Assembly (NCBI GenBank): GCA_018417955.1
Contig: JACTVC010000020.1
Location: 806,001 to 870,000 of the forward strand
DNA: 64,000 bases
Direction: 5' to 3'
Origin: Laccaria trichodermophora
Lineage: Eukaryota; Basidiomycota; Agaricomycetes; Agaricales; Hydnangiaceae
Both the position numbers and the translations under genes were made by a program. The notes beneath the pieces were generated by a model. That model was not told where the DNA came from. It did no database searches and saw nothing but the letters and a program-made list of their open reading frames with translations. Position 1 is the stretch's first letter; the number at the start of each line of letters is the position of its first letter. Shown in pieces: positions 22,461 to 32,622 of the stretch.

Positions 22461-24667
22461 AAATCACTGTTGAACGACAGAAGCACAAACACAGAACAAG
22501 ATGTTGTGAAGTACAAGGAGGCCCTAAAGGTCAAAAGCAGAGCGTTCAAGGCTGCAGCTCCTGTAGCAGACTATTGTGCAGTGTGGTGGAAAGACATCGT
22601 TAATAAGATTGCCTCAAGTATCGGCACTAGACAACAACTTGCAGCTGAGGAAAAGCGCGAAGACTCTCCGGACGCTCTGAGAATAGTGGAAGGTCGACTC
22701 AGCAATATATCAAGAAACAAGAGTCTTTCCAATCTAAGGAAACGGGGAGACATCCTGCCGTCCCCCAAAACATACCCTCGGTCTTACCCCTCTGGAATTA
22801 GATCATTCGTAATGCTGCTAAATGAGAATGGAGCGAGACAATTGCATTTGCTCTCAATGGTAGAATTAACCATGTGCAAAGAATCTGCTGAAAGTTTGGA
22901 GCCAGACAAATTCTTGACCCCTTCTTCTACTGAAACACGACTTGACGAAAAGACAATAATTTTCACGAGTCTCCACAAGGGAAAGCAGGATGAATTTCTA
23001 CTATACCTTATGGATGCCGGAAGAAAGACTCGATCGTACACACAGAAATACAAAGTCGATTATATGTTGCATTGGATACACAAATCCGAGAGCTTACATG
23101 TTGAATCACGCTGCTATATAGCGCGACTACCAAGGTTGCCCTCTAGGCTTTCAGTGAATAACACTAAAGTGCATACCTCCACCTATAACATCTATCGGAA
23201 CATTAAAGTAGATCACCAGGCCAGGAGGAACGCTCTAAGGCCCATTCTTAAATTCTCACTACTGTCCTCGGCCGTTACGTTGGATAAAAGGACCAGCCAC
23301 CCAGCCTCCGAAGAACGGTGTCACATAAATCGGCCGTTACAAATGAGACAAGAGATGAATATTAGGTTGAATAACCCTTGCAAAGCGCCCAAATTGTACC
23401 ATTTGTCTGAATCGTTACAGAGAGTTTCGCAGAATGTGCAAATCCTTCCAATAGCGACCACCCCAGAGGACCGCGATTCCTTGTGAAGTTATAAACAGTA
23501 TTCTTTGCCTATTAACTGGGTAACGAACACTCGACTCGGAGGAAGCTCTAGAGATGAACAAGTGACCCTTAGTTATGCTTCGGTGGTATGGCTCACATCA
23601 ACCCCGTCTTGGATGCTAAATCCGAAAAACGAAGTACCGGGAAGGATGGATGATTGCTATTTGAGCATATGGTTGAACGGGACGGAAGGACAGTCCCGAT
23701 GGCATGTGAAAGAAAGTGACCTGTACCTCGTTGTGCACGACTCCAACCCTCTCGAGCGCGGTCAACACGCTGCTCTAGAGATCCTGATCGACTCTTCCTC
23801 TAGGATCAATACCTTGTTCAATAAACAAAGAAACGATGTCTATGATACATCGGTTACGTTGCGAGGCAATTTAGACTCAGTAAATTCAACGGTCTTACTC
23901 AATCCGATTCTATCTCAAATGGAAATCAACCTCGGTGTTTTATTGCTGAAAGAGGCTACAAAAGAGAATCAGCCTGTCTCAGACATCAACATCTACGAAC
24001 GAACCTGCCTGGGAGAAGATTACTTGAACTCGGTCAAGAAACATTGTGCACGACCATGCCGGATTCACAATATCATGGAATCTAAAAAGAGGAACGTGGG
24101 GAAAGGAGCCACATTACCTGGAGCAAACAATCTGCCCTTCCCCCATAGGCCACCTCTCTCTCCCCCCGAACTGGCCATTGGCGACTGTTTTAGTAACTAT
24201 GGTTACTACCCTAAATTCAACAGTACAAATGATCCTGACAAGGACAACACCCAAGAGAAGATTGGCGATTTGGCGAAGAGCGCAATGGCCATTCCCGCTG
24301 CTCTGACTTTGGAACCTAAACCCACTGCCGCAAGCGAAGCTACAAGCCTAAAAGTTGTGATAATCAAGTTGGTTCTATACGGAGTCGAGCCGCTTCCTGC
24401 TTGAGTCACCGAAATGAATTGAAGGATGAAGTCTCACCATGCCGGAAGGATTCTAGTATCGAGCCTATGGATAAGCCCGATGATGAAGTTGACCCTTTAG
24501 AGTTCATTTCATCTGGCTTAACCCTCTACGAAATACCTGCCCCCAAAGAATTTGCAACCCAAATTGCGATAGTTGGCAAAACAGCCAGATCGTCACTGGC
24601 TGCAAAGCGAGTATTTGGAATAGGTGACCAACATATGAGAACTTATGTGCACCATCACGAAGCCTGA
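22461..24667 (+). pseudogene. Gypsy-like element, downstream pol remnant frames
   Basis: Three consecutive open frames (to 23486, 23505-24404, 24401-24667), mostly in one frame with stops at 23484-23486 and 24402-24404. By position they should hold integrase, but I cannot find the HHCC zinc region or the D,D,E core. Either the integrase has decayed beyond recognition or it was replaced. No other domain is recognised. Confidence 0.35.
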
Positions 24668-25462
24668 GAGGACAAGCAACCCTCACATCTTTGACCTAGC
24701 TCCTACAATGTGGAATGAACCCTGAATGATGGTGCGCCTGCGACAAGATCTCCCGTAACAGGACCTTCAGCACACGAACAGACTAGTCGAGAATGTAAAC
24801 GATCTCGCGACGAGTCTTGACAAACCTCTCTGTAGTCATGCTTCCATCACTGTACTAGGTTCCCCGCTCCTCAAAATCATTGTCAATCACAAACTCCCTC
24901 AGCCGACTCGAGTCAACGATATCCGCCTGCCCTTCCTCTAGGCCAAGAACCATAACTTTGTCTACAATCTTCTCCCCCTCTACCATCAGTGCCTCATACT
25001 CCTGCAACTACTGGAGTACCGTATGATACCTCGCTGCCTGTTGGTGTGGACATAGCTTATATGTGGTCCCTATCAAGTGATACATGGAAACCGGACCGGT
25101 TCTGGAGGAACTCCATGGTGTTGTCGTACCTTATTCTATTGGATGGTCCCTCCCTCAGCGTCCTGGTAACTGAGTCAGTAGCAATCACTCCGTCTATTTC
25201 AAATGAGGTTACATCACTACCGACTATGTTATGTGCTTCAAACATAGAAGAGACAAGCCCCACTTGAACTCCATCCTCCGACTCTCCTACCAATTCTAGG
25301 CTCACCAAACCGCTCGTCTTAACCCTGAAACCAACTCACTACAGACTAACTTCCCCAAAGGAGAAGGCTATGCAAGGACACAAGGTGGAAGAATGTGTGA
25401 CAACTGAACAGAGAGCCACCCAATTACTCCCAGGACGATGCTCCAATCTCACGGGGGGGCTT

Positions 25463-25839
25463 TGTAACGGCATGATAAGTATACACTGCTAGTACTACCT
25501 ATGTGATCTAGAACCATCATATTTACCTGTATTTGTCCCACTCTTTATAGTGTTGTGTTCATAACAAATAAACTCACTTTGCAACCACATCTTATATTAC
25601 ATGTGGACAGAGTCACCCCTTTTCTGTACGGCTAGGCAGCCTTATGCCTCCCCTCCGGGATACAAGAGTCCTGCGCCGGGTGACTGCGCCCCAGTTCCTG
25701 GGTCACAGGATAATCTCAACGTGGTGACGCCTTGCAGCTCCACGTTACTTTCTCTCTCTCGTGTACCCCGGATATTCTCCGCCGCTATCTCGCACTCACG
25801 CCTTTGTCGAGAAGTCCCGATTCACCCTTTGGTTTCACA
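25463..25839 (+). repeat. 3' LTR of the Gypsy-like element
   Basis: 377 bp, direct repeat of the left LTR with eight CpG-type mismatches. Preceded by a purine run containing seven Gs and followed by the target copy GCTAC. Confidence 0.95.
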
Positions 25840-25844
25840 GCTAC

Positions 25845-26054
25845 TCGTAATCTTATCGTCGATAAAGCTGTCCTGTCCTTCTTATCCCATGCTGGTTTCT
25901 GGTTGGCATCTGATGGCGCCGTTCTGGGATCGACGTATTCCCACAGACCTTGATCTGTCAAGATGTCTGTCATCTTGATTTTCCATACCGCGTAATTGTC
26001 CACACCTTTAAGCGGCTCAATTCGGTAAACATTTGATGATCCTGTGGTCTCCAT
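25845..26054 (-). CDS. Copia polyprotein, N-terminal gag part
   Basis: Starts METTGSSNVY at 26054 on the minus strand, about 90 bp inside the 5' LTR. It continues through YAVWKIKMTDIL, typical of the Copia gag start, to TIRLRVA at the Gypsy insertion point. The frame resumes at 11657 with DKLLVYIASS, in phase once one GCTAC copy is removed. The open frame appears to continue past 25845 into the Gypsy LTR, but those codons are not native. Confidence 0.9.
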
Positions 26055-26143
26055 TGCTGTTACGTAATCGATAAGATAAAGGCTGATGAGAGCGAAGTAA
26101 GATGTGTAGTTTGTATAATGTTTAGGGCTCAGGGCCCATAACC

Positions 26144-26356
26144 TGTTGGAGCAGCAAGTATGAGGGGTAGTGGTTAAGTGAGAAGGTTATGAATTCGGGG
26201 ACTCTCAGTCCCCCTTATATACTACAAACATATGTAACTAGAATGTACTACAAATTACTACATACAACGTGAACATGCTTCATAAGGCAAGTGTGTGTGC
26301 GAAGCGTGCATGGCATTGGCGTACCGGAGTTGCCGGTCCGCCTCGGCTATTCAACA
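26144..26356 (-). repeat. 5' LTR of the Copia element (intact)
   Basis: 213 bp, TGTTGGAGCA ... TTCAACA. It lacks the foldback insertion and so gives the empty-site sequence for that element. It lies about 420 bp upstream of the epoxide hydrolase start on the opposite strand, so it could influence that gene. Confidence 0.95.
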
Positions 26357-26777
26357 CAACTTGTCGTGTAAACTGCGAGCACGGATATGCTGGCAGGACT
26401 GAGGACTCGGCGTCTCACCTCGGCGTCTGTGGCACTTCGATGGTCCCGGTTAACTTCCTCTACCGGAACGATCACGACGGAAAGTGATATGATATCTGAG
26501 AACCACATGATACCCGAACCAGCGGCTGATTACGACCCATTGCGACTTGTTGCCAGTTGATAAACTGTACATATACCTCAGAGGTGCCAGGTGAACGCGT
26601 ACTGTAACTATTGCCGCCTCATTCACGTGTTTGAACTTACTCGTCGGCATAGCTCTCCTTCAACAACTTTAAACGCAACGTTCTTAAAACCCTTCTTGTG
26701 ATCCACTTCCTGAATCGCCAGTACCCCACGCACGACTAGAATATACGTATCTGAATGCCATTGATCTCGACTGAACA

Positions 26778-28409
26778 ATGACGACGTTCACCGCCGGCCT
26801 CATGAAGCGCCTATTACTCTCCACCACCCTTGTCGCCTCAGTAGTTATGGCTTCCTTCAAGCCCTCCGATTATCCGAAAAGCTCGGTGACCTGCAAAGCT
26901 ACTCGGCGTGCTCCAGTCAAAGAAGAGGTCGATATCACTCTCAGTGAGTCAAAGGCCCTTTGCCAGCCCAGCTGCGAATCTAACTTGGCGGTCACCTAGA
27001 ATATGTTGAAGTGAACCCCAGCGCTCCGACGACGATCGTAATGGTTCATGGTTGGCCAAGTTTGTGGAGTACCTGGTCAAACCAGATTCAAGAATTCCAA
27101 GTACGGCTTGCATTCCCTCAAACTTTCTCTCTGAGCTGCGTTGACACTTTAGAATAGGGCGATTATCATTTAATAGTCCCTGATCTACGCGGATTTGGGG
27201 AATCCACTCATCCAGGCGATACCAAGTCGTCAGGGACGATGGGAGACATGGTCGGGGATCTCGTATGCATTTTGGAACAGGCGAATGTTCATTCTGCTAT
27301 TTGCATGGGGTGAGTGGTAATTTCTGCCGTTTTGCCTTGATTCTTATAAACTTTGGGTTGAAGGCATGACTGGGGATCAACGGTTTGCTATGAAGCTGCT
27401 CGTTCTAGACCTGATATTTTCACGGCGGTGATTGGAGCAGTTGTTCCTGTAAGGGCTTCGCTCTTTTAAGTTAGCCCTTCAAACTCATTGGCTCAAGTAT
27501 ATTCCTTCGGCCGGACCATTCGTCCCCGTCAAGCATCTTACCAAATCCCTACCTAAACTGACATACCAAGTCTACTTCGACGCACAAACCGAGTCAGCTG
27601 TCGCAGAGCTTGATGCGAATATCAGACGTGCGACGCGCGCTACATTGAGAACCGCGGCAATCCCGCCACCGGATGCATTTTTACAGAGCTCTGAATCTTT
27701 CCTTGCGGCCTGGAATGATCACGAAGAGGTGCGCCCAGTCGATTTTGGAAAACATTTGCACAGCCGAATTAGTCTCGATGTAGCTTTCTCCTGTTGCTTT
27801 CTTTTCGCAAGAAGAGGAAGATTATTTTGTTGAGCAGTACGGTCATCAAGGCTTCAAATACAGTACGTCTTCCTTGACATCATTTTTGAACTGAAACTCG
27901 ATTGACGCCCTTGAATTTGTCAGCGCTACAATTTTACACACAAGAGGTAGTCTTTCTTACTTTTTTTTTGCCCATTTATCGCTGCTTACCAACAATCCAG
28001 AATCGATTCCAATCATGGGAGTTAGCTCACTCGCAGGGTAATCACACTATCCCACAACCAGTTCTTGCTATCTATCCCAAACAGGTATGACGTTCGTCCT
28101 CGCTTCCGAAAATACTTCCTACGACTGAACAAAAAAAAAATCTGCGTAGGACCCTGTCGCCGACTGGACAGTTGTAGCTCAACTCCTCAAATCGACCCAC
28201 TTTCTCCCAAATTTGACCACGGAGGTGTGTTGTTTTTCTGTCTCAATTGATTTGGGCTTAACCAAATGTGATTACAGCTAATGGATGGTGCCCATTGGCC
28301 CCATCTCGAGAATCCTCGCAAATTCAACGCGTTTGTTCGAAAGTGGCTAGCCAACCTTGCTACAGCTTCAAATGACAAGACGGAAATTCCTCACGGGGAT
28401 GAACTATGA
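26778..28409 (+). CDS. soluble epoxide hydrolase (alpha/beta hydrolase fold)
   Basis: Hydrolyses epoxides to diols. Ten exons join to 375 codons: 26778-26943, 27000-27100, 27158-27309, 27364-27448, 27498-27728, 27784-27862, 27924-27946, 28001-28084, 28150-28224 and 28278-28409, all with GT..AG introns of 49-65 bp. The oxyanion-hole motif HGWPSLWSTW lies near residue 75. GHDWGS carries the nucleophile Asp, DPVADW supplies the acid position and GAHWPHLENP the catalytic His. The N-terminus has a hydrophobic stretch after MKR that could be a signal peptide or anchor. The protein ends in GDEL, reminiscent of but not equal to HDEL/KDEL. Family length is usually 320-360 residues, so it is complete. 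Substrate cannot be told; roles range from detoxification to fatty-acid epoxide metabolism. Neighbours give no pathway clue. Confidence 0.9.
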
Positions 28410-29228
28410 GGTGGAATACTATACAATTTCGAATTGTTTTTATTCAATTGAGTCAGATGTATATCAAGAATTCATTATTGCGGGAGAGTTGACGTCCTTC
28501 AAATGCTCACTTCAAGTTCAAAGAAGAACATGGAACGCTGACTCCGGTGGTGCTGGGGAGAAGATGTGGAATCGGGTTCTAAAATATTCTCGCTTGACTT
28601 CGACTAATACTTACTACACACAGAAACTCCTAGGCTCGTGACCAGCCGTTTCTTCAAACTCCGCAAGCTACGTTCAGAAACCTTCACGTCATCGCATTGA
28701 CAACATCCTCGAAGGTACTGGTAGCGAGGCTAAGAAACTCCTAGAAATTCTGGAAGATGTTCGAACATGCTGCGTGTTTGCGCAAGTGGGGATTTCCTGG
28801 GCACTTCAATTTCGAATTGACATAACATCTGCAAACCTGGGCCGGTATTCCCGAAAAGGGGCAGACGAGAAGACTGAACAGGTCCTTACTTGGGTCCTTA
28901 GCTAATTCCTCACCGTGCACGGTGCACCTTCCATCAGACCTTACATACTAGTTCGTTTTTCTCATCATCACGCTCAACGCCCCGAACGCCTGCAAACCCT
29001 CTTTCCTTGAAAATGCGCATGCGCCGGTACTTCCTGGGTAGTTCCATCTGGACGCTATTTGCCTCATGGCACGCATGTGCCAGTTTTGTCAAAGAGTACG
29101 CACCAAGAGGAAGTTGAGAGAGGGGCATTTCGAACGGCTATTGTGGGTAAGTGCTCAACTTCTTGCTACGAATCAGTAATATGCCGAAACTAAAACGATT
29201 TTCTGATCTGACGTTGGATGTTTGCAGC
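28410..29228. other. intergenic, no gene seen
   Basis: No coding signal was recognised between the epoxide hydrolase stop and the miniature element. Its last nine bases (29220-29228, GTTTGCAGC) are the left target copy of the element that follows. Confidence 0.4.
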
Positions 29229-30186
29229 GGATAAAACTATTCAGAAACCCCCTTTCTGTGAGAAATGGTACCGCTTATATAGAAACCCCCTTTCTGATGG
29301 GACAAACAATGTCGGCATAAAATGCCGGAAAATGATCAGGTGATATGTTGTGTTGATCAAAGGAAGGCGATGCGACTGAGACTCGACTTGTACTCGACAC
29401 GCAACTCTTGTGCGTCTTGCGGGGGTGTGGCAGCAGAGCAGCTATCACTTGTGGACCAGTTGCTGTCATATGTCCCTTATCACTGTAGACTACGGCGTCT
29501 ACCTAGCTATGAAGACATGCGCCATTTGATGATCACGGTGATATCTCAACGGGTCAACTAGATGGAATAGAGGATTTCAGGTGTGTACAGTATATCATAA
29601 CTCCTAATCACTCTCTAAATATTCTTCAAGTTAGGCAGGACCTTCTCGTATGGCCAGTCTTACCACAGACGCCGCATTTTTGCATTTGCGCTGTTTTTGG
29701 CTGTGCCCTTGCCCCTCCTCCTTGCGGACGTCCTTCGGTAGCACCTGTTACTCTCCGTTCACGTGGCCTGCCTTTTGGATTGAGGATTGGCGGCTCACGG
29801 AAGTCGTCGTTTTCAGCCTCGCATCGACGCGAGGCGCTGTATTTTATGTTGTTGAGTGCATGTCACTTATTCAATCTCACCTACATATACAATCTCATAC
29901 ATATTCAATCTCATAGAAATACTGGGAAAGGTGATTAGAAAGGCTTGAATAATGCCTCACCATAGGAGCTAAGTTACTGATACCACAGGACTAAGATGAG
30001 TGAGCGTGATGTAGTCGAGGCGAGGTAGGGTTTGCTAGAGCTACGCGTGGTCACGTGTTCTTGTTACTTGGGCAAGGCACGCAAATTCACATTATGATGG
30101 GCAAACAAAAAATCATGGGGTTTCTCGCTTAACACACAGAAACCCCTGATTTTTCGCAGAAAGGGGGTTTCTGAATAGTTTTATCC
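29229..30186. mobile_element. 958-bp Mutator-like non-autonomous element with 9-bp target duplication
   Basis: Terminal inverted repeats of about 32 bp, starting GGATAAAACTATTCAGAAAC on the left with the perfect complement ending GTTTTATCC on the right. Flanked by an exact 9-bp duplication, GTTTGCAGC, at 29220-29228 and 30187-30195. An extra copy of AGAAACCCCCTTTCTG lies just inside the left end (about 29280). No transposase frame is present. A 9-bp duplication with G-rich/C-rich ends is typical of Mutator-like elements; assignment to that superfamily is inference. Confidence 0.9.
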
Positions 30187-30495
30187 GTTTGCAGCTTAGA
30201 AGATGTGCAACCCCACAACTGAGCCCACATATCTACTTCCTGTGAGCTCGGATCTCTGATCTTGATCTGTTTGAATAAGGGCTGATATCTCGCTTATACT
30301 CGGAAATCAGAATGTCATAGATCTGTACCTGATCTGGGCTTTTTTTCATGAAGACAAGCGCTTAAAGATCGTTCGCAAAGACGGCGGACGATGGTCGCTT
30401 TCTCCTTCGTCCTGACCCTGTCTCCTTTCATCGGTACTTGAACTCGCAGGACGACAGATATGGGCGGCACTTTTGGACGACCACGGCATCCTGCC

Positions 30496-32381
30496 ATGAC
30501 AAGCCCTACTAGCATCAAAGAGCTTTCTAAAATCATTTCTGACTCTGTGGCCTCACTCGAGAAGGTGTGCAAGAAAAACAAGACACCTTTCCCCAGTCTC
30601 GACGAACCATTCTCGCCGCCGTCTGAAGCCTTCCGTTCCGATCCCGAGGCTGCAGAAGCTGCGAATAAGATCGCTGCGGCTGCCCTCCAGCTTGCTGCGA
30701 CTGTTCTTCCACCCCCTGCTGCTCTTTTCACAGTCGTGTCAGGTGTACGTGCATTCGAACTTTTTGTATTTGTCATAGGGTAATATTTCATTAGCATTTC
30801 AAATCGGCTGCTTTGAGAGTCTGTCTTGAAGCCAATGTCACGGAGATACTACGCGAAGCTGGCCCCAAGGTTGGTCCGAACGACCAAGTTCCTGTCGTGT
30901 TGCTCAACATCACTTTCATCTAGGGCCTTCATGTTGACAAAATTGCCGAGAAAAGCAAGATTTCTGGCATGAAACTTGGTAGGTCAGAGAATGCATGGTT
31001 TTGTCGAGTTTACTGACGATCTGCCTTGTAGCACGATTGATGCGATACCTTGCCACCCACCACGTCTATAAGGAAATCGAGCCAGACGTCTTCACGAACA
31101 CCCGCATCTCGTCGATGTTGGACACAGGAAAATCGGTAGAGGAGTTATTCGCATCGTTCGTCGCGCTCCCAAGTAGTTTGCTCTTTCTGACGAGGCTCTA
31201 GACCTGCTAGCAAACATGACAACACCCATGGATTCCCCGCTCTGGCTGGACACCAGTAAGTTTCCACGGTGATGATTTTGTTCTACTTCCTGAACCGTCT
31301 TCAGCCTCGATGAAGTGACCAAATCGGCTGCATATCTCTGGGAGACCATGACGGACCCAGCCTCTGCTGATTCTGGCGAGGTGACAAAGACGGCTTTCAA
31401 CCGAGCCTTCAATGAAGAGCTCCCCATCTGGGCATGGTTTGAAACCCCTGATCAACACTTACGTCTTCGCCGGTTTGGGTCTGCTATGCAAGGTGTAGCG
31501 GCTTTACAGCCTGCTGACGCCATTTTGTCAGGTAGCTTACATTTCTGCACTGATGGAAGCTTCGACTGACTTTTCGCTTTCATTTAGCGTTCGACTGGAA
31601 GGCCTTGCCCAAGGACTCCATTGTCGTTGATGTTGGCGGTGGCGTCGGGACATCCTCACTGGTCCTTGCGGAAACATTCCCTGAACTCAAGATTGTGGTA
31701 CAGGACAGGCCATCGGTTGTCGAGGAGGGAACCAAGGTCGGTAGCCATGCACACGATGTGTGACGAACAATAGGATAACACCTTGCCCTCAGCTGTGGAA
31801 CACCAAGCTACCGAAAGCTCTTGAATCCGGTCAGGTCAAACTACAAGGTAATTCAAGTCTTTCTTCCTCAACACTTGAATCTCATCCCTGCTCTTCAGGT
31901 CACGATTTCTTTACGGCACAACCTATCACGAACGCCTCCGTCTTCCTACTCAAGCAAATCATGCACGATTGGTCCGACTCCTATGCAAGCAAAATTCTTG
32001 TGGAATTGCGGAAAGTAGCCAAACCAGACACCAAGCTCGTCCTTGTCGACAGTCTCATGCCTTTCGCGTGCCGCTATACAGAGTCTGATGCAAAGAATGC
32101 TGTTCCCGGTGCTGTTCCACAAGAAGCACCAGAGCCTCTTCTTGCGAATTATGGTGCTGCAAACGAGATGGGGTACAACGGTGATTTGACTGTGCGTCCT
32201 GTATCTCTCACCGAAACCACAACTAACTTTGGAATGACAGATGCTTCTCCTGTTCAATTCGCTTGAACGAACTGTCAAACACCTCTCGGCGCTTCTTAAA
32301 AGTACTGGATGGCGCCTGACAAGAGTCAGGCGGGACGGAGCAAATAACTTCCTCCAACCTGTGGAAGCCGTCCCCATTTAG
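30496..32381 (+). CDS. SAM-dependent O-methyltransferase, copy 1 (COMT type)
   Basis: Transfers a methyl group from S-adenosylmethionine to a hydroxyl of an unidentified small molecule. The start at 30496 (MTSPTSIKEL) matches the paralogue at 55668; a frame continuing upstream to 30460 is possible. Multi-exon with short introns. The N-terminal half is the helical dimerisation domain (ALRVCLEANVTEILREAGP, ARLMRYLATHHVYKE). Then come the glycine-rich motif I VVDVGGGVGTSS, the acidic QDRPSVVEEG, and LLKQIMHDWSD with the His used as general base in plant-type OMTs. It ends VEAVPI at 32381. All expected blocks are present, so it is probably functional. Paralogues lie about 25 and 30 kb away within a segmental duplication. 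Close to the 3' end of RFC1 on the other strand (convergent). Confidence 0.9.
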
Positions 32382-32622
32382 GCAGGGTTTCTTTGACTGT
32401 AGATGACACTAACGAACCTATTCAACGAACACATCCTACGTCTCTATAGCTCTGCATTTGCTTTCCCTTGATGTTGTAGATTAGATCGTTGTTGTATATG
32501 ATACTGTTCTATCTACAAATGTAAATTTGTCTTTGCGGTTTCGCTACGATGTCGAAGAAATAGTGTAGATATCTCTAAGTACTCAGTGTGGAAGTGTCTG
32601 GTTGTGGGGGAGGTAGGTATTC

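Larger units (their letters stand above)
11658..25839 (+). mobile_element. 14.2-kb Gypsy-like LTR retrotransposon nested in the Copia gag region
   Basis: Two 377-bp LTRs (11658-12034 and 25463-25839) flank a 13.4-kb interior; the target duplication GCTAC is at 11653-11657 and 25840-25844. A primer-binding-like TGGTGGGGGCACCG follows the left LTR at 12036, and a purine run with seven Gs (about 25452-25459) precedes the right LTR, giving plus orientation. Gypsy relationship rests on decayed RT and RNase H blocks at 21.3-22.5 kb. The size is large for a Gypsy element. About 2.4 kb comes from an inserted DNA element, but even without it the element is 11.8 kb. It looks non-autonomous or decayed. 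Confidence 0.9.
6932..26356 (-). mobile_element. Copia LTR retrotransposon, full-length, with nested insertions
   Basis: Defined by two LTRs in direct orientation (6932-7833 including an insertion, and 26144-26356) that begin TGTTGGAGCAG and end TTCAACA. The 5-bp target duplication CAACT lies at 6927-6931 and 26357-26361. Coding is on the minus strand, so the right LTR is the 5' LTR. A primer-binding-like site (GGTTATGGGCCC, minus strand) abuts it, and a purine run (GAGGGGGAG, minus strand) abuts the left, 3' LTR. Removing the nested insertions leaves an element of about 4.5 kb. Order gag-protease-integrase-RT-RNase H identifies it as Ty1/Copia type. Confidence 0.95.

Noticed and set aside
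30496..32381. Secondary-metabolite cluster around the O-methyltransferases
   Set aside because: No polyketide synthase, NRPS, terpene synthase or P450 signature was found in the window; the methyltransferases are explained by local duplication.
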